A stretch of DNA of 64,000 nucleotides, from assembly GCF_002775205.1 (NCBI RefSeq), contig NC_036458.1, positions 1,141,483 to 1,205,482 of the forward strand, in the 5' to 3' direction. Of the stretch, positions 1-28,838 are shown piece after piece; positions within the stretch are counted from its first letter, which is position 1; the number at the start of each line of letters is the position of its first letter. A program made the position numbers and the translations under genes. Under the pieces are notes generated by a model. That model was given only the letters and a program-made list of their open reading frames with translations. It did no database searches and was not told the DNA's origin. This stretch comes from Xiphophorus maculatus. Its lineage: Eukaryota; Chordata; Actinopteri; Cyprinodontiformes; Poeciliidae.

Positions 1-230
1 GCATTTACCCCACTCTCCAGGTGGTGGCGGTAGTGCGCCAAAACAGCGTCGCCGTTAAACAAGGAGAAGAAGACGTGTTTGAAACGCCTTATCCCAGATC
101 AGTTTGCTGAGATCTTAAAGTTCTAACCTTGACCTCACACTGACCCCAGAACAGCCGTTCTTAATCAGGTGTTTCTCCATGTAACTTCCGGGTGTATAGC
201 AACAGCGGTTCCGTAAAGGTTAAAGCCAAC
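1..230 (+). promoter_or_regulatory. sco1 upstream region and 5'UTR, with a repeat fragment at the left edge
   Basis: Bases 1 to about 90 resemble the end of a common fish interspersed repeat (a GTGGCGGTAGTGCGCC-type segment followed by GGAGAAGAAGACG). The rest must contain the sco1 5'UTR because the start codon is at 231. I see no TATA box at a convincing distance. In mammals SCO1 is divergently paired with ADPRM, and such a partner would lie left of the window. The assignment rests on position only. Confidence 0.35.
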
Positions 231-2624
231 ATGAGCGCTCTGTTTCAGAACCTGGGCTGCTGGCTGGTTCAGAGTAAAGCCGTCCAGAACCGAGCCGTCA
301 GACTCGCTCACAGTTTAATTGGAAGGGAAGCCGGGCGGAAACACGCGCTGTCAGCGCGGACAGAGCTCTGCTACCTGGTAGGTCAAAGCTAGGAGCTTCC
401 ACCGAACTCCATAGAAGAAACAGGCAAATTAGCGCCTATTTCCATTTTACGTACATTTAGATCAAAATGTAGACATTATTGTAAGAGCAACCCTATCTAT
501 GTACTCGTCCTGAAAATTCGGTGGTGTCATTTTGTACATTAATGTATACTTTTATTTGTTAAAATTGTTTTCCACGAGAAACTGGATGTGGTGATTTATA
601 AAAAGCTTGTAGCGGTTTGCCATATTTCACCTGTTTGTTTCAGGTGAACGCCAGCCGGTGGCACACCTGCAGAGGAACACAATGGCTGAAGCTTCACAGC
701 TCAAGATCGTTTTCCTCACTGCCCCCATCAGGCGACAAGTCCAAGAAGTCAGGGGTAAATCTTTTAATGTGAAACATTAAAAGATTATGTGGAACATAAA
801 AAAAGAAACTTTGTTTCCAACTTTGTGCTACAAACATGTAAGCAACAAGTCAGTTCTAAGTGGTTTACATTATAAAAACACAAAAGTAAAAAGTCATAAA
901 AGTGACATAAGGTCACCAATTGACAATGACAAAAATCCAAATTTTAGGGTAACAAAAAGCAAGCCCACAGCATGATGCTTCCACTACCATATCTTACAGT
1001 GGATGTGTCATTATTATTTTTTGTGATAAATATGTGGAAATATGCCCTGAAATCTCAGGTTTTCCTGTGGGGTTTTGGGAGATTTTAACGTTTTCTTGGT
1101 GATTTTTACTCTTATGACTGTGAAGCTTATTCATCAGTGAGCTGATGTGTTGGTTCATGTTTTCCATCTGAACATTTCAGCCTGTGACGTGGAAATCTTT
1201 AGCGGTGACGTTTGCTATCGGAGGAGCTCTGCTGGGAGGGATGAAATATTTCAAGAAGGAAAAAGAGGAGTGTGAGTAAAGTGGTGCTAAAAACTTTGAC
1301 TCCCTGATTTTCTCCTGCCGATTCAGAAGGAAATGGTTTGGATTATGTTGGTAAAAGTGTTTTTGTGCGTAGAGGACCACCATGTTGATCTGTGTCTTGC
1401 CGTTTTGCCTGTCAGTGATTGAGAAGAAGCGGAACAAGTCGCTGGGCCGGCCGGCGCTGGGCGGCCCGTTCTCCCTCATCGATCACAACAACAAACCGTC
1501 CAGGAGCGAGGACTTCCTGGGCCGGTGGATCCTGATTTACTTCGGCTTCACGCACTGCCCAGACATCTGCCCCGACGAGATCGAGAAGATGATCGAGGTG
1601 GTGGATGAGATAGGTGATCGATCGAGTTTTTAAACAGAACTGCAGGCTGAGGTTTGCGGCGTTAACAGACTTCCTGTTTGTGTTTCTGCAGACAGAATCA
1701 AGTCTCTTCCAAACCTGACACCCGTCCTGATCAGCATCGATCCAGACAGAGACACTGCAGAGGCCATGGCTGCGTATGTGAAAGGTACCAGAACAGGATC
1801 ATCCGCAGTTATTACTACTGATTTCATGGAGTTGATCAGTTTCTGTTTGTTTTTATTCTGTCTGCCTCTTTAGTCCTTAGCTGCAGGTTCAGGATTTCTA
1901 ATCACTTTTTTGTGACATGATGATTCATCTTGACACAAAATCCAGAGTATTTTTTGCTGTAGATTAGTCAGAAGATAACTAGACTAGAGTTCTCATGACT
2001 TGAAGCAATCTGTGATCCTTTCTTCACAATAGACAATCATTTCAAACTCCACCTGATGATAATTTGATGCTAATGAGTTAAAAGTATTTTTATTAAGTTG
2101 AATCAGTAAAACTTATACTAAAGTAACTTCATGAGATGTTGAACATTCCTCATTTTCATACTGGAGTTCTCGTAAAATTACTACTTTATTCTCTTAATAT
2201 TGCAACATTTATATTATCCAAATCTAGATTTTCCAAAAATTCAATCCTCAAAAATTAAATTAATGAATGAAGTTAATTTTGCATTTCCTGGCTGCTGCAG
2301 AGTTTTCCCCGAAGCTGATTGGGCTGACGGGGTCGGTGGCTCAGGTGGAGCAGGTGTCCAGAGCGTACCGCGTCTACTACAGCCAGGGGCCGAAGGACGA
2401 AGACAACGACTACATCGTGAGTGTCCGCCGCGCCGCGCTCCGGCGCCAGCGTTCAGGCCGAGCGTCTAACCGGCTGCTGTCGCCCGCAGGTGGATCACAC
2501 CATCATCATGTACCTGGTGGGACCCGACGGAGAGTTCGTCGATTACTTCGGGCAGAACAAGCGCAGCGCGGAGATCAGCGGCGCCATCGCAGCTCACATG
2601 AGGAAGTACCAGAAACAAAAGTGA
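231..2624 (+). CDS. sco1: SCO1, mitochondrial copper chaperone for cytochrome c oxidase assembly
   Basis: Seven coding exons were read: 231-377, 644-754, 1181-1271, 1416-1613, 1692-1784, 2301-2416 and 2490-2624. All introns are GT-AG and all phases join, giving 296 aa (human SCO1 is 301). The start is the first ATG in frame. It opens a basic, acid-poor presequence typical of mitochondrial import, followed by one membrane segment (exon 3, [15 protein letters not shown]). The thioredoxin-fold domain then carries the copper-binding CPDIC motif (exon 4) and the distal histidine in VDHTIIMY (exon 7). In the family these Cys/Cys/His ligands bind copper and metallate the CuA site of COX2 at the inner membrane. 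SCO2 is a paralogue, but the [11 protein letters not shown] segment and the neighbouring MYH and gas7 genes favour SCO1. No damage is seen. Confidence 0.96.
850..950. repeat. Interspersed repeat fragment in sco1 intron 2
   Basis: A stretch with AAGTGGTTTACATTATAAAA followed by AAAAAGTCATAAAAGTGACAT resembles a very common teleost dispersed repeat. A second, diverged copy occurs in this window at about 48520-48640 (CAAAGTGTTTTACC, then AAAAAGTCATAAAAGACATC). The superfamily was not assigned. Confidence 0.5.
1785..2300 (+). other. sco1 intron 5 (516 bp), no feature seen
   Basis: The longest sco1 intron is AT-rich and bounded by a GGTACC donor and a CTGCAG acceptor. I see no repeat array, RNA gene or extra exon in it. 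Confidence 0.6.
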
Positions 2625-2753
2625 TGAGGGGGCGGGGCTTAAAGCCCAGCATGAACTGACTGACCTCAGGCGTCTCACTGCTGCTGTCTTATATTATTAC
2701 TTTGTGTCTTTTTACTCATTTGCTGTTTTTATATCAGGATTTCTTCTCAGCCA

Positions 2754-2759
2754 ATTAAA
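2754..2759 (+). terminator. Candidate sco1 poly(A) signal (ATTAAA)
   Basis: An ATTAAA hexamer lies 130 bp after the sco1 stop codon and is followed by a GTTTGTGTC-type GT-rich stretch about 25 bp further on. Position and context fit a polyadenylation signal. No transcript evidence is available here. Confidence 0.5.
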
Positions 2760-4049
2760 TGACGTTGTTCAGTTCAGGTTTCCTGTTTGTGTCACAGAGG
2801 GGGCGGCAGGTGGGGGGGCGGGGTGACGACTCAAAGCACTAACAGTACTTCCTGTTTACATCCAGACAGATGATCAGGTTTTGGCTCCACCTACAGGTTG
2901 GGAAACAGATTATATTTAAAGTTTTCTTCAGTTTTGAGAATCCATTAAGTGTTTTCTTTCTTAAGTTTACAGTAAGTGCTTTAAAGCTTATTTATGTCAA
3001 ATCTTGAGTCTTTTTCAGTGATTCTAAATGCTTAATTAAATTCTTAAAATGATAAATTAGTTAATGATGTGATTTTTAAAATCAGTTCAAAGAAGAAACG
3101 CCATAATTCAGAGACCATTTATCCAACGTTTCCACCAGTCAGGACGGGATTGTTTGTGTTTCTGTAGCGATTTCAGCAAAATTAGGAAAGAAAACGCATA
3201 TTTCCTGCTGAGTGACGGGTTGTTTGTTGGACTGAGAAATTCTGATTGAATTTTTTTAGTTTGATCCCGTTTTTGGTTTTTACAGAATTAGTTTCCAAAG
3301 TTTTGTGAATTTTGGCCCAGTATGTCACATTTTAGCTTCGAGTGTCAAATATTCGGTTGCCGGGCTTCCTGAAAAGGCGGGAATCACCATGGCAACCTGT
3401 GAGCCGTCTTGTTTTACGTTACTCTCAACAATAAAGTTCATGTGTTTTGAATTTTCAGACTGTAGCTGCTTTTCAAAACATCTAGAGAAACATTCATGTT
3501 ATCAGTTTTTATTGCCTTTTTTAATTTTTTTTTATTAATGCTTCATTTACGGTTCTAAATTTGATGTACAATAAACTTACCTAAAAAACTTTTGCCTAAT
3601 GGGTTAAAATGTAAATTTATGATGCATTTATGAACATAAACAGAATGTTAGATTTAAAAATTACTTTACAGCTATGAAACTAAACCTTTGATTTTTTTTT
3701 AAAATAGACTCTAAACATATGAAAAATAACTCATAAAAAATAAACTGTGTCAATCTCCAAATCCTGACATCCTGTTGGATTAAATACTTTGATTACTGCA
3801 TGTCACTTTTCCAAAAATGTATCAGTTCATTTTAATGTATTAACGCAAAAGTTTTCTAACAGATGTCTCTGCAGGACGAATGCAACTGGTTAGACAATAA
3901 CTGTACATTTTTTCCATTAAGATTTTTCTGTGGCCTAATATAAAATGAAAAAGAATATTTAATTTTTACATGTTTACTTTATTACATTTAAAGCAACATA
4001 CAACAGCTATACCACACACAATCACTTCCTGAAGATAACTGCTCCACTT
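2760..4049. other. Tail-to-tail interval between sco1 and the myosin gene
   Basis: sco1 (+) and the myosin gene (-) converge here, so the interval should contain both 3' ends and no promoter. It is AT-rich, with short open frames that resemble no known protein. I see no RNA gene and no tandem array. Confidence 0.5.
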
Positions 4050-4055
4050 TTTATT
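4050..4055 (-). terminator. Candidate myosin poly(A) signal (AATAAA on the minus strand)
   Basis: The plus-strand hexamer TTTATT reads AATAAA on the minus strand, 225 bp beyond the myosin stop codon. A further one lies at 3978-3983. Sarcomeric MYH 3'UTRs are usually short, which favours the nearer signal. Confidence 0.45.
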
Positions 4056-4279
4056 TAAGTCAGGATGTGTAAAGCCACAGCGCTGTCGCCCTCTGGTGGT
4101 AGAAAACCACCTCTGCAGCAGCGTGAAGAAAATAATCCTCATTATTCTAAAGTCTGAAGTTATGCATCATGAGATGAAATTTTGCACAAAGTGACTTTAA
4201 TTTAAAGCGAAGCAGCTTTGGTTAAGAGTATGTTGCAAACTAACTCAGGTTTTGCTGTCGTCGTGGCAACCAGTGATGA

Positions 4280-22192
<17,913 letters not shown>

Positions 22193-22470
22193 TTCTCCCA
22201 GTGGGACTCAAACACAACACGGATACTTTAGTTTATGAATGAAGAACTGCGGTGAACTCACCGTGGCCTCGGCGTCGGGTCAGGACAGGAACGGGTTTCC
22301 AGAACTCTGCAGGAGTGGCTGCAGACTGCAGGAGCGGGACAGACGTCTGTCCGTTTTATACGCAGCTCCGTCCTTCACCTCGCGCCCGTTCCGTCCGCCG
22401 GTAGAGTTACAGACCTGCTGCTCACCAGGACGGATCAGGGACCAACAAGCAGCGCAGATATATTTAGCTT
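22193..22470 (-). promoter_or_regulatory. Candidate 5'UTR exons and core promoter of the myosin gene
   Basis: Vertebrate MYH genes normally have non-coding first exons. On the minus strand, donor-like sequences occur after 22426 (CCTG then GTGAGC) and after 22262 (CACG then GTGAGT), with CTCCTGCAG acceptors near 22310. An AT-rich TATA/MEF2-like element, CTAAATATATC in transcript sense, lies at 22457-22467, about 25-30 bp upstream of the first putative exon. The short distance between the last donor and the ATG exon makes the exon structure uncertain. Confidence 0.35.
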
Positions 22471-23050
22471 TAGATGCCAAGTAAAGGCAGGTTTTAAAAT
22501 AATAAAAACCTGTTAGAATAGAAGTCGGCGTGCTGGCTCCATCTGGGTTTTCCTCACTCCCAGTTTAACTGCAGTTTTCCTGCCCAGCTCTCAAACTGCA
22601 TCACTGAAAGTATGAAAGGAGAGATTTAAATCTTTGCTTTTTTAGTTCATAGATATTGGTCCAGAAATAAACATTTTTTTATTTCTGCAAATATAAAAGT
22701 CACAGTTACAGTTCAGATTTCTGTTTCAGTGGAATATGAATGAAATTGGAGATAATTTTACAGATTAACGGACGGATGAATTATATCACGTTTGTCCAGG
22801 TTGTCAGCCTGTTGTGTTTTTTCTTATGCAGCTCAGTGAATAAAAATATATTTATTTGGTTCTTCAAATTAATTATAACTCAACATGTTCTAATTTCACC
22901 TAAATCCTTCAGATTAAAACAGAGGGATCCAACCCGCTATTCCTGACTGGGTAGACTGGTTTAACTGGGCTGACTGGTTTAACTGGTTTAACTGGGCTGA
23001 CTGTCAGATCCACTTTAAAGGTGTCCAGACAACCTTTAAAGCGGATCTGA
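22471..23050. other. Upstream flank of the myosin gene
   Basis: This is non-coding. Bases about 22950-23001 repeat GACTGGTTTAACTGGGCT-type words a few times. No gene was recognised. Muscle enhancers may lie here, but none can be called from sequence alone. Confidence 0.35.
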
Positions 23051-23159
23051 AGAGGATTGATTATTTTCCTTTTAGAGGATTATGTGTGGCAGCTGCAGCG
23101 GAAACAAAAGCCTGAGTGGGATACAGTTGTTTTAACAAAGAGACGGTGGCAGCAGGCCA

Positions 23160-23240
23160 AGCTACACAGGACAAAGGGACAGGAGGACGGGGGGCAGGAG
23201 GACGGGCTGGGGGGGCAGGAGGACGGGGTGGGGGGGTTGA
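23160..23240 (+). repeat. G-rich tandem repeat, GGGCAGGAGGACGG type
   Basis: Three to four imperfect copies of a G-rich 14-24 bp unit contain several runs of three or more Gs on the plus strand. Their spacing is compatible with a G-quadruplex. Confidence 0.7.
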
Positions 23241-23244
23241 TGTG

Positions 23245-25690
23245 AAGTCGTTGATCTGGGTGACACAGTGAGGTGAAGCCGGACCTGGACAAAGTCCTCG
23301 ATGTTTCTGAGAACTTGGTCAGATGCTTCAGAAAATAACTCGGAGCTCAGAGTGATTATAAGTGAAATAACCTGAGAGCGTCACTGTGGACGGTGATGCT
23401 GTGGGCTGGAAGGACCTCCAGCAGCAGTCAGTCTTCCAACACACCTGCAGAAGTCTCTGACTGAAGATTGCTGCTGATTGAAGTTGTCTTTATGTAAACT
23501 TTCTGGCTCTAAATTAATTTCTTTAAGCTGGGCATAGTTTTCTTCACATGCACCTTTTCTAACAGCTTCACTGTAATTTCATAAGTTACACCTTAAGTTA
23601 CTGTAAAACTGGATTTCAGACTCTGTGGTGATTATGCTGTCTGATGCCGGATCCCTTCAAATATTCAGGCTGTAAAATTTAAAATCTGATGAAAAGTAAC
23701 AGCAGAACAGGGCAGAAAAGTTAAGGAAAGCTGTCTAAACCAGTCAGTCGGTTCTGATCCGCTTGGTCAGTACTGAGGCGCCGTGTCCTCCCACCTTCCC
23801 ATTTCTATCAGCTAATTGTTCCAAGGTGAAGCTTATTTTAGATGATCGGTGGAGGCCGACTGCATGGAAATGATTCCAGATAATCCATAATAAAACCACA
23901 ACTTAGAAACAATAGCATCCCCTTTAAATTCATTTAAATCTTATCTTTAGAGCTGCAAGAAAAGATTAGATAAACAAAAAGTTATTTTTTTATATTATTG
24001 AAACAATAACCTGGTGGCAGATTTCCAGTGAAGGAAACCAGTCCAGACTGGGAGGCTGTGGCTGCTGCTGCACAGGAAACAAGAAACTTTAAAGGAAAGT
24101 TCGAGTCGTTTGTTCATAAATCTCTCTTAAATAGATGAAATTAAAAAAGTGAGATGGAAAAAAAAGTGTTTTTCATTTAGTTATGTAATAATTTTGCAAA
24201 AAGTTTCTAAATAAATTCTAAGAATCCAAAATCTCACTTTTACTTTCTTACTCATTAATGTATAAAACCAACAGACAGCTGGTGATTAATGAAAATATTG
24301 ATCAAGTAACAGACGAGCTTGGTTTTTATTCTGTTTATGTAAAATAAACGCCATCTTTAAAAAGCTCTACTTTGAAAAGAAGTTTCATAAATTTTGTTTT
24401 TTCTTTCTAACAATTCGGTTTGCAGAATTAGCTTAAAGTGAACATTATGCTAAATATCTGCTAATGTGGACAAGAAGCGAAAAGCAAACAGAAGCTGCGA
24501 TTCCATCAATGTGCGCAAATCGTTGTCAATATTCCGCTAACGATGTTTTCATTAAATAATAAACACAAACACACAAGAATCATTTTGTTCACGCAATAAG
24601 TAAATAAGAAACGCACCACGCCGCGATCCTCCAACCACTTCCTGTCTTCTTCTTCTTCGTGGGTTGAGCCAGGGCAACATCCGGTTGTTGATCACGTGAC
24701 TCGCGTGATGTGGAAAAAAGGGTTTCTGTGGCAGATTTTCAAAAACAAACCAGAAACGACTAGAAACAAACATTTCATCCCCGCCGAAACGTTTCATCAA
24801 AAAACGAGAATTATTTTAAATTTGTTTTGCTTTTATTAAGCGAATTTCATTTCAAAATGCCAAATTTCCTCATTATGATCAGCTACTGAGAAACAGTCTG
24901 GGTCAACTGAAAACTTTAATTCAGATGTTGGAGACGCTTCTAACCTGTTTTTGCTTTAATTGCAAGTTTAGAGATTCATATTCTGTTACAGTTTTCATTT
25001 CAAAGCTCTTATGATTCTTGATATTTTGTATTGATTCAATTTAAAGTCTTATATCTGGAATCATATTCACAAATGTTTCCTATCTGTTGCCAAAAGATCC
25101 ACGTTAGTTTTTATCCCAGAACCTTCCGAAGAGAAAGTCCAGACGACAGTAAGATGTTCAGACACGGATCGCCTTCGGATCCGGCTGACACTCCATCAGA
25201 ACATGCAGAGGAAAGTCCAGTACAGAGCTGCTGGGACAGACACGTCCTTGTTGTGTGCCAGAACATTTCTGGCTTTGTTTCACTGCAGAAGGACGACCTT
25301 TGACCTCTGCTCTGACCCAAACTGAGACCCAAACTCGTGGTTCTGAGAGGGAGAAAAGCTGCTCATTTAGAAAGTTTCCATGTTTGTCTCGTAGTTCAGC
25401 TGCAGACTCGTCTCTGTCTCTTCGTTCTGTTTCTCCCCAGAGCTGCTTCATGGTAAGAACTGCAATCAGACTCTGGACAGAAGATTCAGTTTCTGTCTCT
25501 AACTTTATGTTTATTTGTTTACATACTAATTACACACCGTAAATGAGTCAAATAATCATTCATATTTAAATTAGAGGTGGGACTCGGAGTTAATTGCAAG
25601 TCTGTAAATAATTAATTTCTAAATTATTGGATAAGTAGACATATGAGCTAAACAACAAATATATTTATAGTTTTAATCTGTTTTTAGGTC
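23245..25690. other. Intergenic DNA between the myosin gene and gas7, no gene recognised
   Basis: Short open frames on both strands look like no known protein. About 24590-24720 (CTTCTTCTTCTTCGTGGG, then a GTTGATCACGTGACTC segment) resembles a dispersed fish repeat. No tRNA or other RNA gene was seen. Confidence 0.4.
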
Positions 25691-25694
25691 ATTT

Positions 25695-26035
25695 AATCAT
25701 TAGATTGGAACAAACTTCAACTTTCCAGAGTTTCCATGATCATTCATGGAGCTTCTTTAGAACTGTGGACGCTGACATTAGCATTAGCTGCTACATGTTT
25801 AGCATTTAGATGCTAATTTAGGCTTGAATAGCTTCACTGATGCTAACTGCTTTTAGCACAACTTGAACAGAACAACAGTGTTTCCAGCGTCCAATCGGAT
25901 CGTTTAGAAGCAGAAATTAGCCGCCAATGGACCGAGAGAAGCGGCTTCCATGGCTGTTGTTAGCTTGTGCGTCAGATTTACCGGTGTACCGGAAACATAC
26001 AAATACAACGGTTCCACTTTCAACTTTTGTATGTA
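25695..26035 (+). repeat. Interspersed repeat family A, copy 1
   Basis: This segment contains GGAGCTTCTTTAGAACTGTGG, then GACATTAGCATTAGCTGCTAC, GATGCTAATTTAGGCT and CCAATCGGATCGTTTAGAAGC. It is similar along its length to 34485-34815 on the same strand and to the reverse complement of 32870-33140. No coding capacity was seen. The class is unknown. Confidence 0.75.
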
Positions 26036-27838
26036 CACAAAAGGTTACTGATTTCATAAAATGATTTAAATGCATTAAAATCTTTGTAATTAATGAATCA
26101 AAAATAACACATTAAAATCCCAACCTTAACCTAAATCTGAAAATAATTGTAGAATGTGAAGTCACTCTATATTAAAATCTTTGTTACTTGAGATTTACAA
26201 CAATCCCATTTAATCATCGTCTGACAATCATTTTTTAAGGGATAAATTCAAAACAAATGTTGAAATAAAAGGAAACTTGCACCTCTAACTTGTTTTCAGT
26301 TGGAGTCACTAAATTTACTTCTATTTGATGTAACTTTGACTTGGACCAACAAACTGCAGGCAGCTGGACTAATGCATCAGTATTATCTCATTTAACCATC
26401 TGTCTTTGCTCTGCAGAGCTTCCTCTCTTTCTTCCTATAATTACTGCTTCAGAGTCTCTAACCAACCGTGTGAAAAATTGGATTTTTAGCCGCTGTCAGA
26501 GAACACAGGATTACAAATTAAGGCTGTGCAAACACTGCATTTAAACCACAGGGCTGGGGGACTCAATGCTTTTATTTTTTTATCAGAGTTGGGCCTAAAT
26601 TGGGCCAACTGACCAGAGTCCTGTTCTCCAGCGGGGCAGCGATCTTCATCCTGGTTTCCTGTTGGTCTTCGTCAGCAGCCAGAGCAAACAGAGGAGCTAA
26701 TCCTGGCCGGGGAGCAGCAGCACCCGGAGGATCAGGGTTTAGATATCGCTCACATCGAGACGTGGCTGATTTTCTAACACGCTGAAGCATCACATCTCTT
26801 CAGGCTGCATTTCTGCTTTCAAGCCTGTGAAATCAGTGAGAAAAAGAGATCTGATTAAAAAGATAAGATAAACTGTTCCTGCTCAGCAACAATGAGGGAA
26901 CTGTTTGTGTTCAGGCTTTATTAATGCAGCTACATTTGATCTTGGGGTTTTGGAAGGAGGCAGGAGATTAAATCTGTCAGTGACTTGATGCTCATTGAGA
27001 CTGAAATCGTTACTGAAAGAATTAAATTCTAGATTGAAAGTGAAATAAACTCCTTCCTGTGGACTGGAGTCGTTCCTCTGCAGGTTTCATGTCCTGTACC
27101 ACCCAGAACATGTGGAAGCTTTCATGTTTTCATCATTTCTAAATGTAAATTTTCTCCTTGAGTTAGTTCAGGTGTTCCTGTTGTTTATTTGTTCTGGTAG
27201 GTTTAGTCTTTATTTGCGTTGCTGTCAGGTTTCCTCTCCTCGCTGCTCTGGAAACAGTGAAGCAGCATCGTTCGGTATGTCTGGCTCCCTGTAAACAAGG
27301 TGTAAACACAGCCTGAATAATTTATCACTCTGACCTAACAGAGGTTTGTAGGAAAACAACCAGCATCATGGAGACCAGGGAACAGAAACTATCCACTGAC
27401 TTTCACTTCCGCCCTTCTCTTCGGTTGTCCGTGTTTTTCTTTTCACTCTTAGTGTTGGTATTTTCCTGATCTCAGTCTGTGAGTTACTGTGTTTCCTCTT
27501 GTTTGGTGATTCTTCCTCTCCTCCTCCAGAGTCGCTCTCCGAAGATTCAGATGATCTAAATGTAAAGAAGAGTTAACAAATCAACTTTTTTCCAGTGTTA
27601 TTTTTTAATTTTTCCTTAAGGATGCTATATTTATGTTTCTGTTTAACATTTTTGTGAAAACTTGTTTAATTTTGCACCGTTTGGCCTAAAACTGCCTCAG
27701 AGCAGCACATCCATCCAGTACTTCCTCCTCTATTCAGCTGTTATCAATAATCTGATTATAGATTATTAGTGTGTGAGGTTCAGCTGCAGATGAGGCCGTG
27801 CTGCAGATTAAAACTCTCTCCTGGTAAATCACTGCAAT
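26036..27838. other. Intergenic, no gene recognised
   Basis: This is non-coding, moderately AT-rich sequence. No tandem arrays or RNA genes were recognised. Confidence 0.4.
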
Positions 27839-28838
27839 CAGGACTGGCCCAAGGCATAAGCAAACTAAGCAGCTGCTCAGGGCCCTGGTGTTTTTATTTA
27901 ATTGTGTGTTTTTAATATCAAACACACAATTTCACTATGAACTAATTTGTTTTTACAATAATATATATTTGATAATGTATGTAGAAATCATTATTTTATG
28001 GATAAAAAGAAAAGAAAAATTGCTCTTGGGGCCCCCTGGTGGCCGCGGTAGGTACCTAACCTTAACCCCGGTACCATGAGCTGCCGTTCAGAACATCCAA
28101 AGGTCCAAAGGTCCAAAAGTCCAAAGGTCCAAAGCTCCAGTCAGAAGTTAAGTTAGTAAAACTACGTGTCAGAAAAGGACTGATCCTTCAGGGAGGGAGA
28201 AAAGAAAGAGGAAGAAAAGAAAAAAGCCAAGATAAAGGTTTTAATGTGTCTTGCTAATGTAATGTAATGATTAGTAAAGCTGCTAACAGAACATTAGCTT
28301 GATAGCGACCTGGACCGGTCCAGTTCAGCAGCCAAACATTTATGCTAGAGTTTAAACTTTAAATGAGTTGATTCTCATGGTGGCTCTGGATATTTCTGAG
28401 CTATTTTGGCTTCAATCCGTCTTTAATAAGAATAATTAAAACTTGTCAATGTTTGACATTGTTAGCTAAATGTTTTTCCGTCAGGCTACAAGCTGCTACA
28501 TGATGAGCTGCTCTATGTTGTTTGCTGCTGAGCAAAATCATTTAGTGGCTAAAAACATTAATTTACATCAACTTCTGTTAAAATCATTTGAAGGCTCAGC
28601 ATCAGTCCGGTACCGGTACCGGTCCACATTCTCGGGGGAGAAAGACTCACCTGGTGTAAATTACATTTTAGCTGTTGGAGTAACGCTTAAGATAAATGAA
28701 TTTAATCAAAGAAGGTGAGGTGTGTGAATAATCTAATGATCAGGCTGCTGATTGCAACCGGTCCACACTGTTAGCAGAACCAGAGGGCCCCAAAATCACA
28801 TTTGGCTCAGGGCCCCATGCAGGATTGGACCGGCCCTG
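27839..28838. mobile_element. Non-autonomous hAT-like element of about 1 kb
   Basis: The left end reads CAGGACTGGCCCAAGGC and the right end GGATTGGACCGGCCCTG, whose reverse complement is CAGGGCCGGTCCAATCC. This imperfect inverted pair has the CAGGG-type terminus common in hAT elements. Flanks CTGCAAT (left) and CTGCAGT (right) may be a decayed target duplication. The interior has no transposase frame. It contains a short (GGTCCAAA)n array at about 28093-28137 and a GGTACCGGTACCGGTCC word. Confidence 0.5.

Noticed and set aside
192-230. Upstream extension of the sco1 frame starting at GTG 192
   Set aside because: The first ATG at 231 opens a normal mitochondrial presequence. A GTG start is not expected for a nuclear vertebrate gene.
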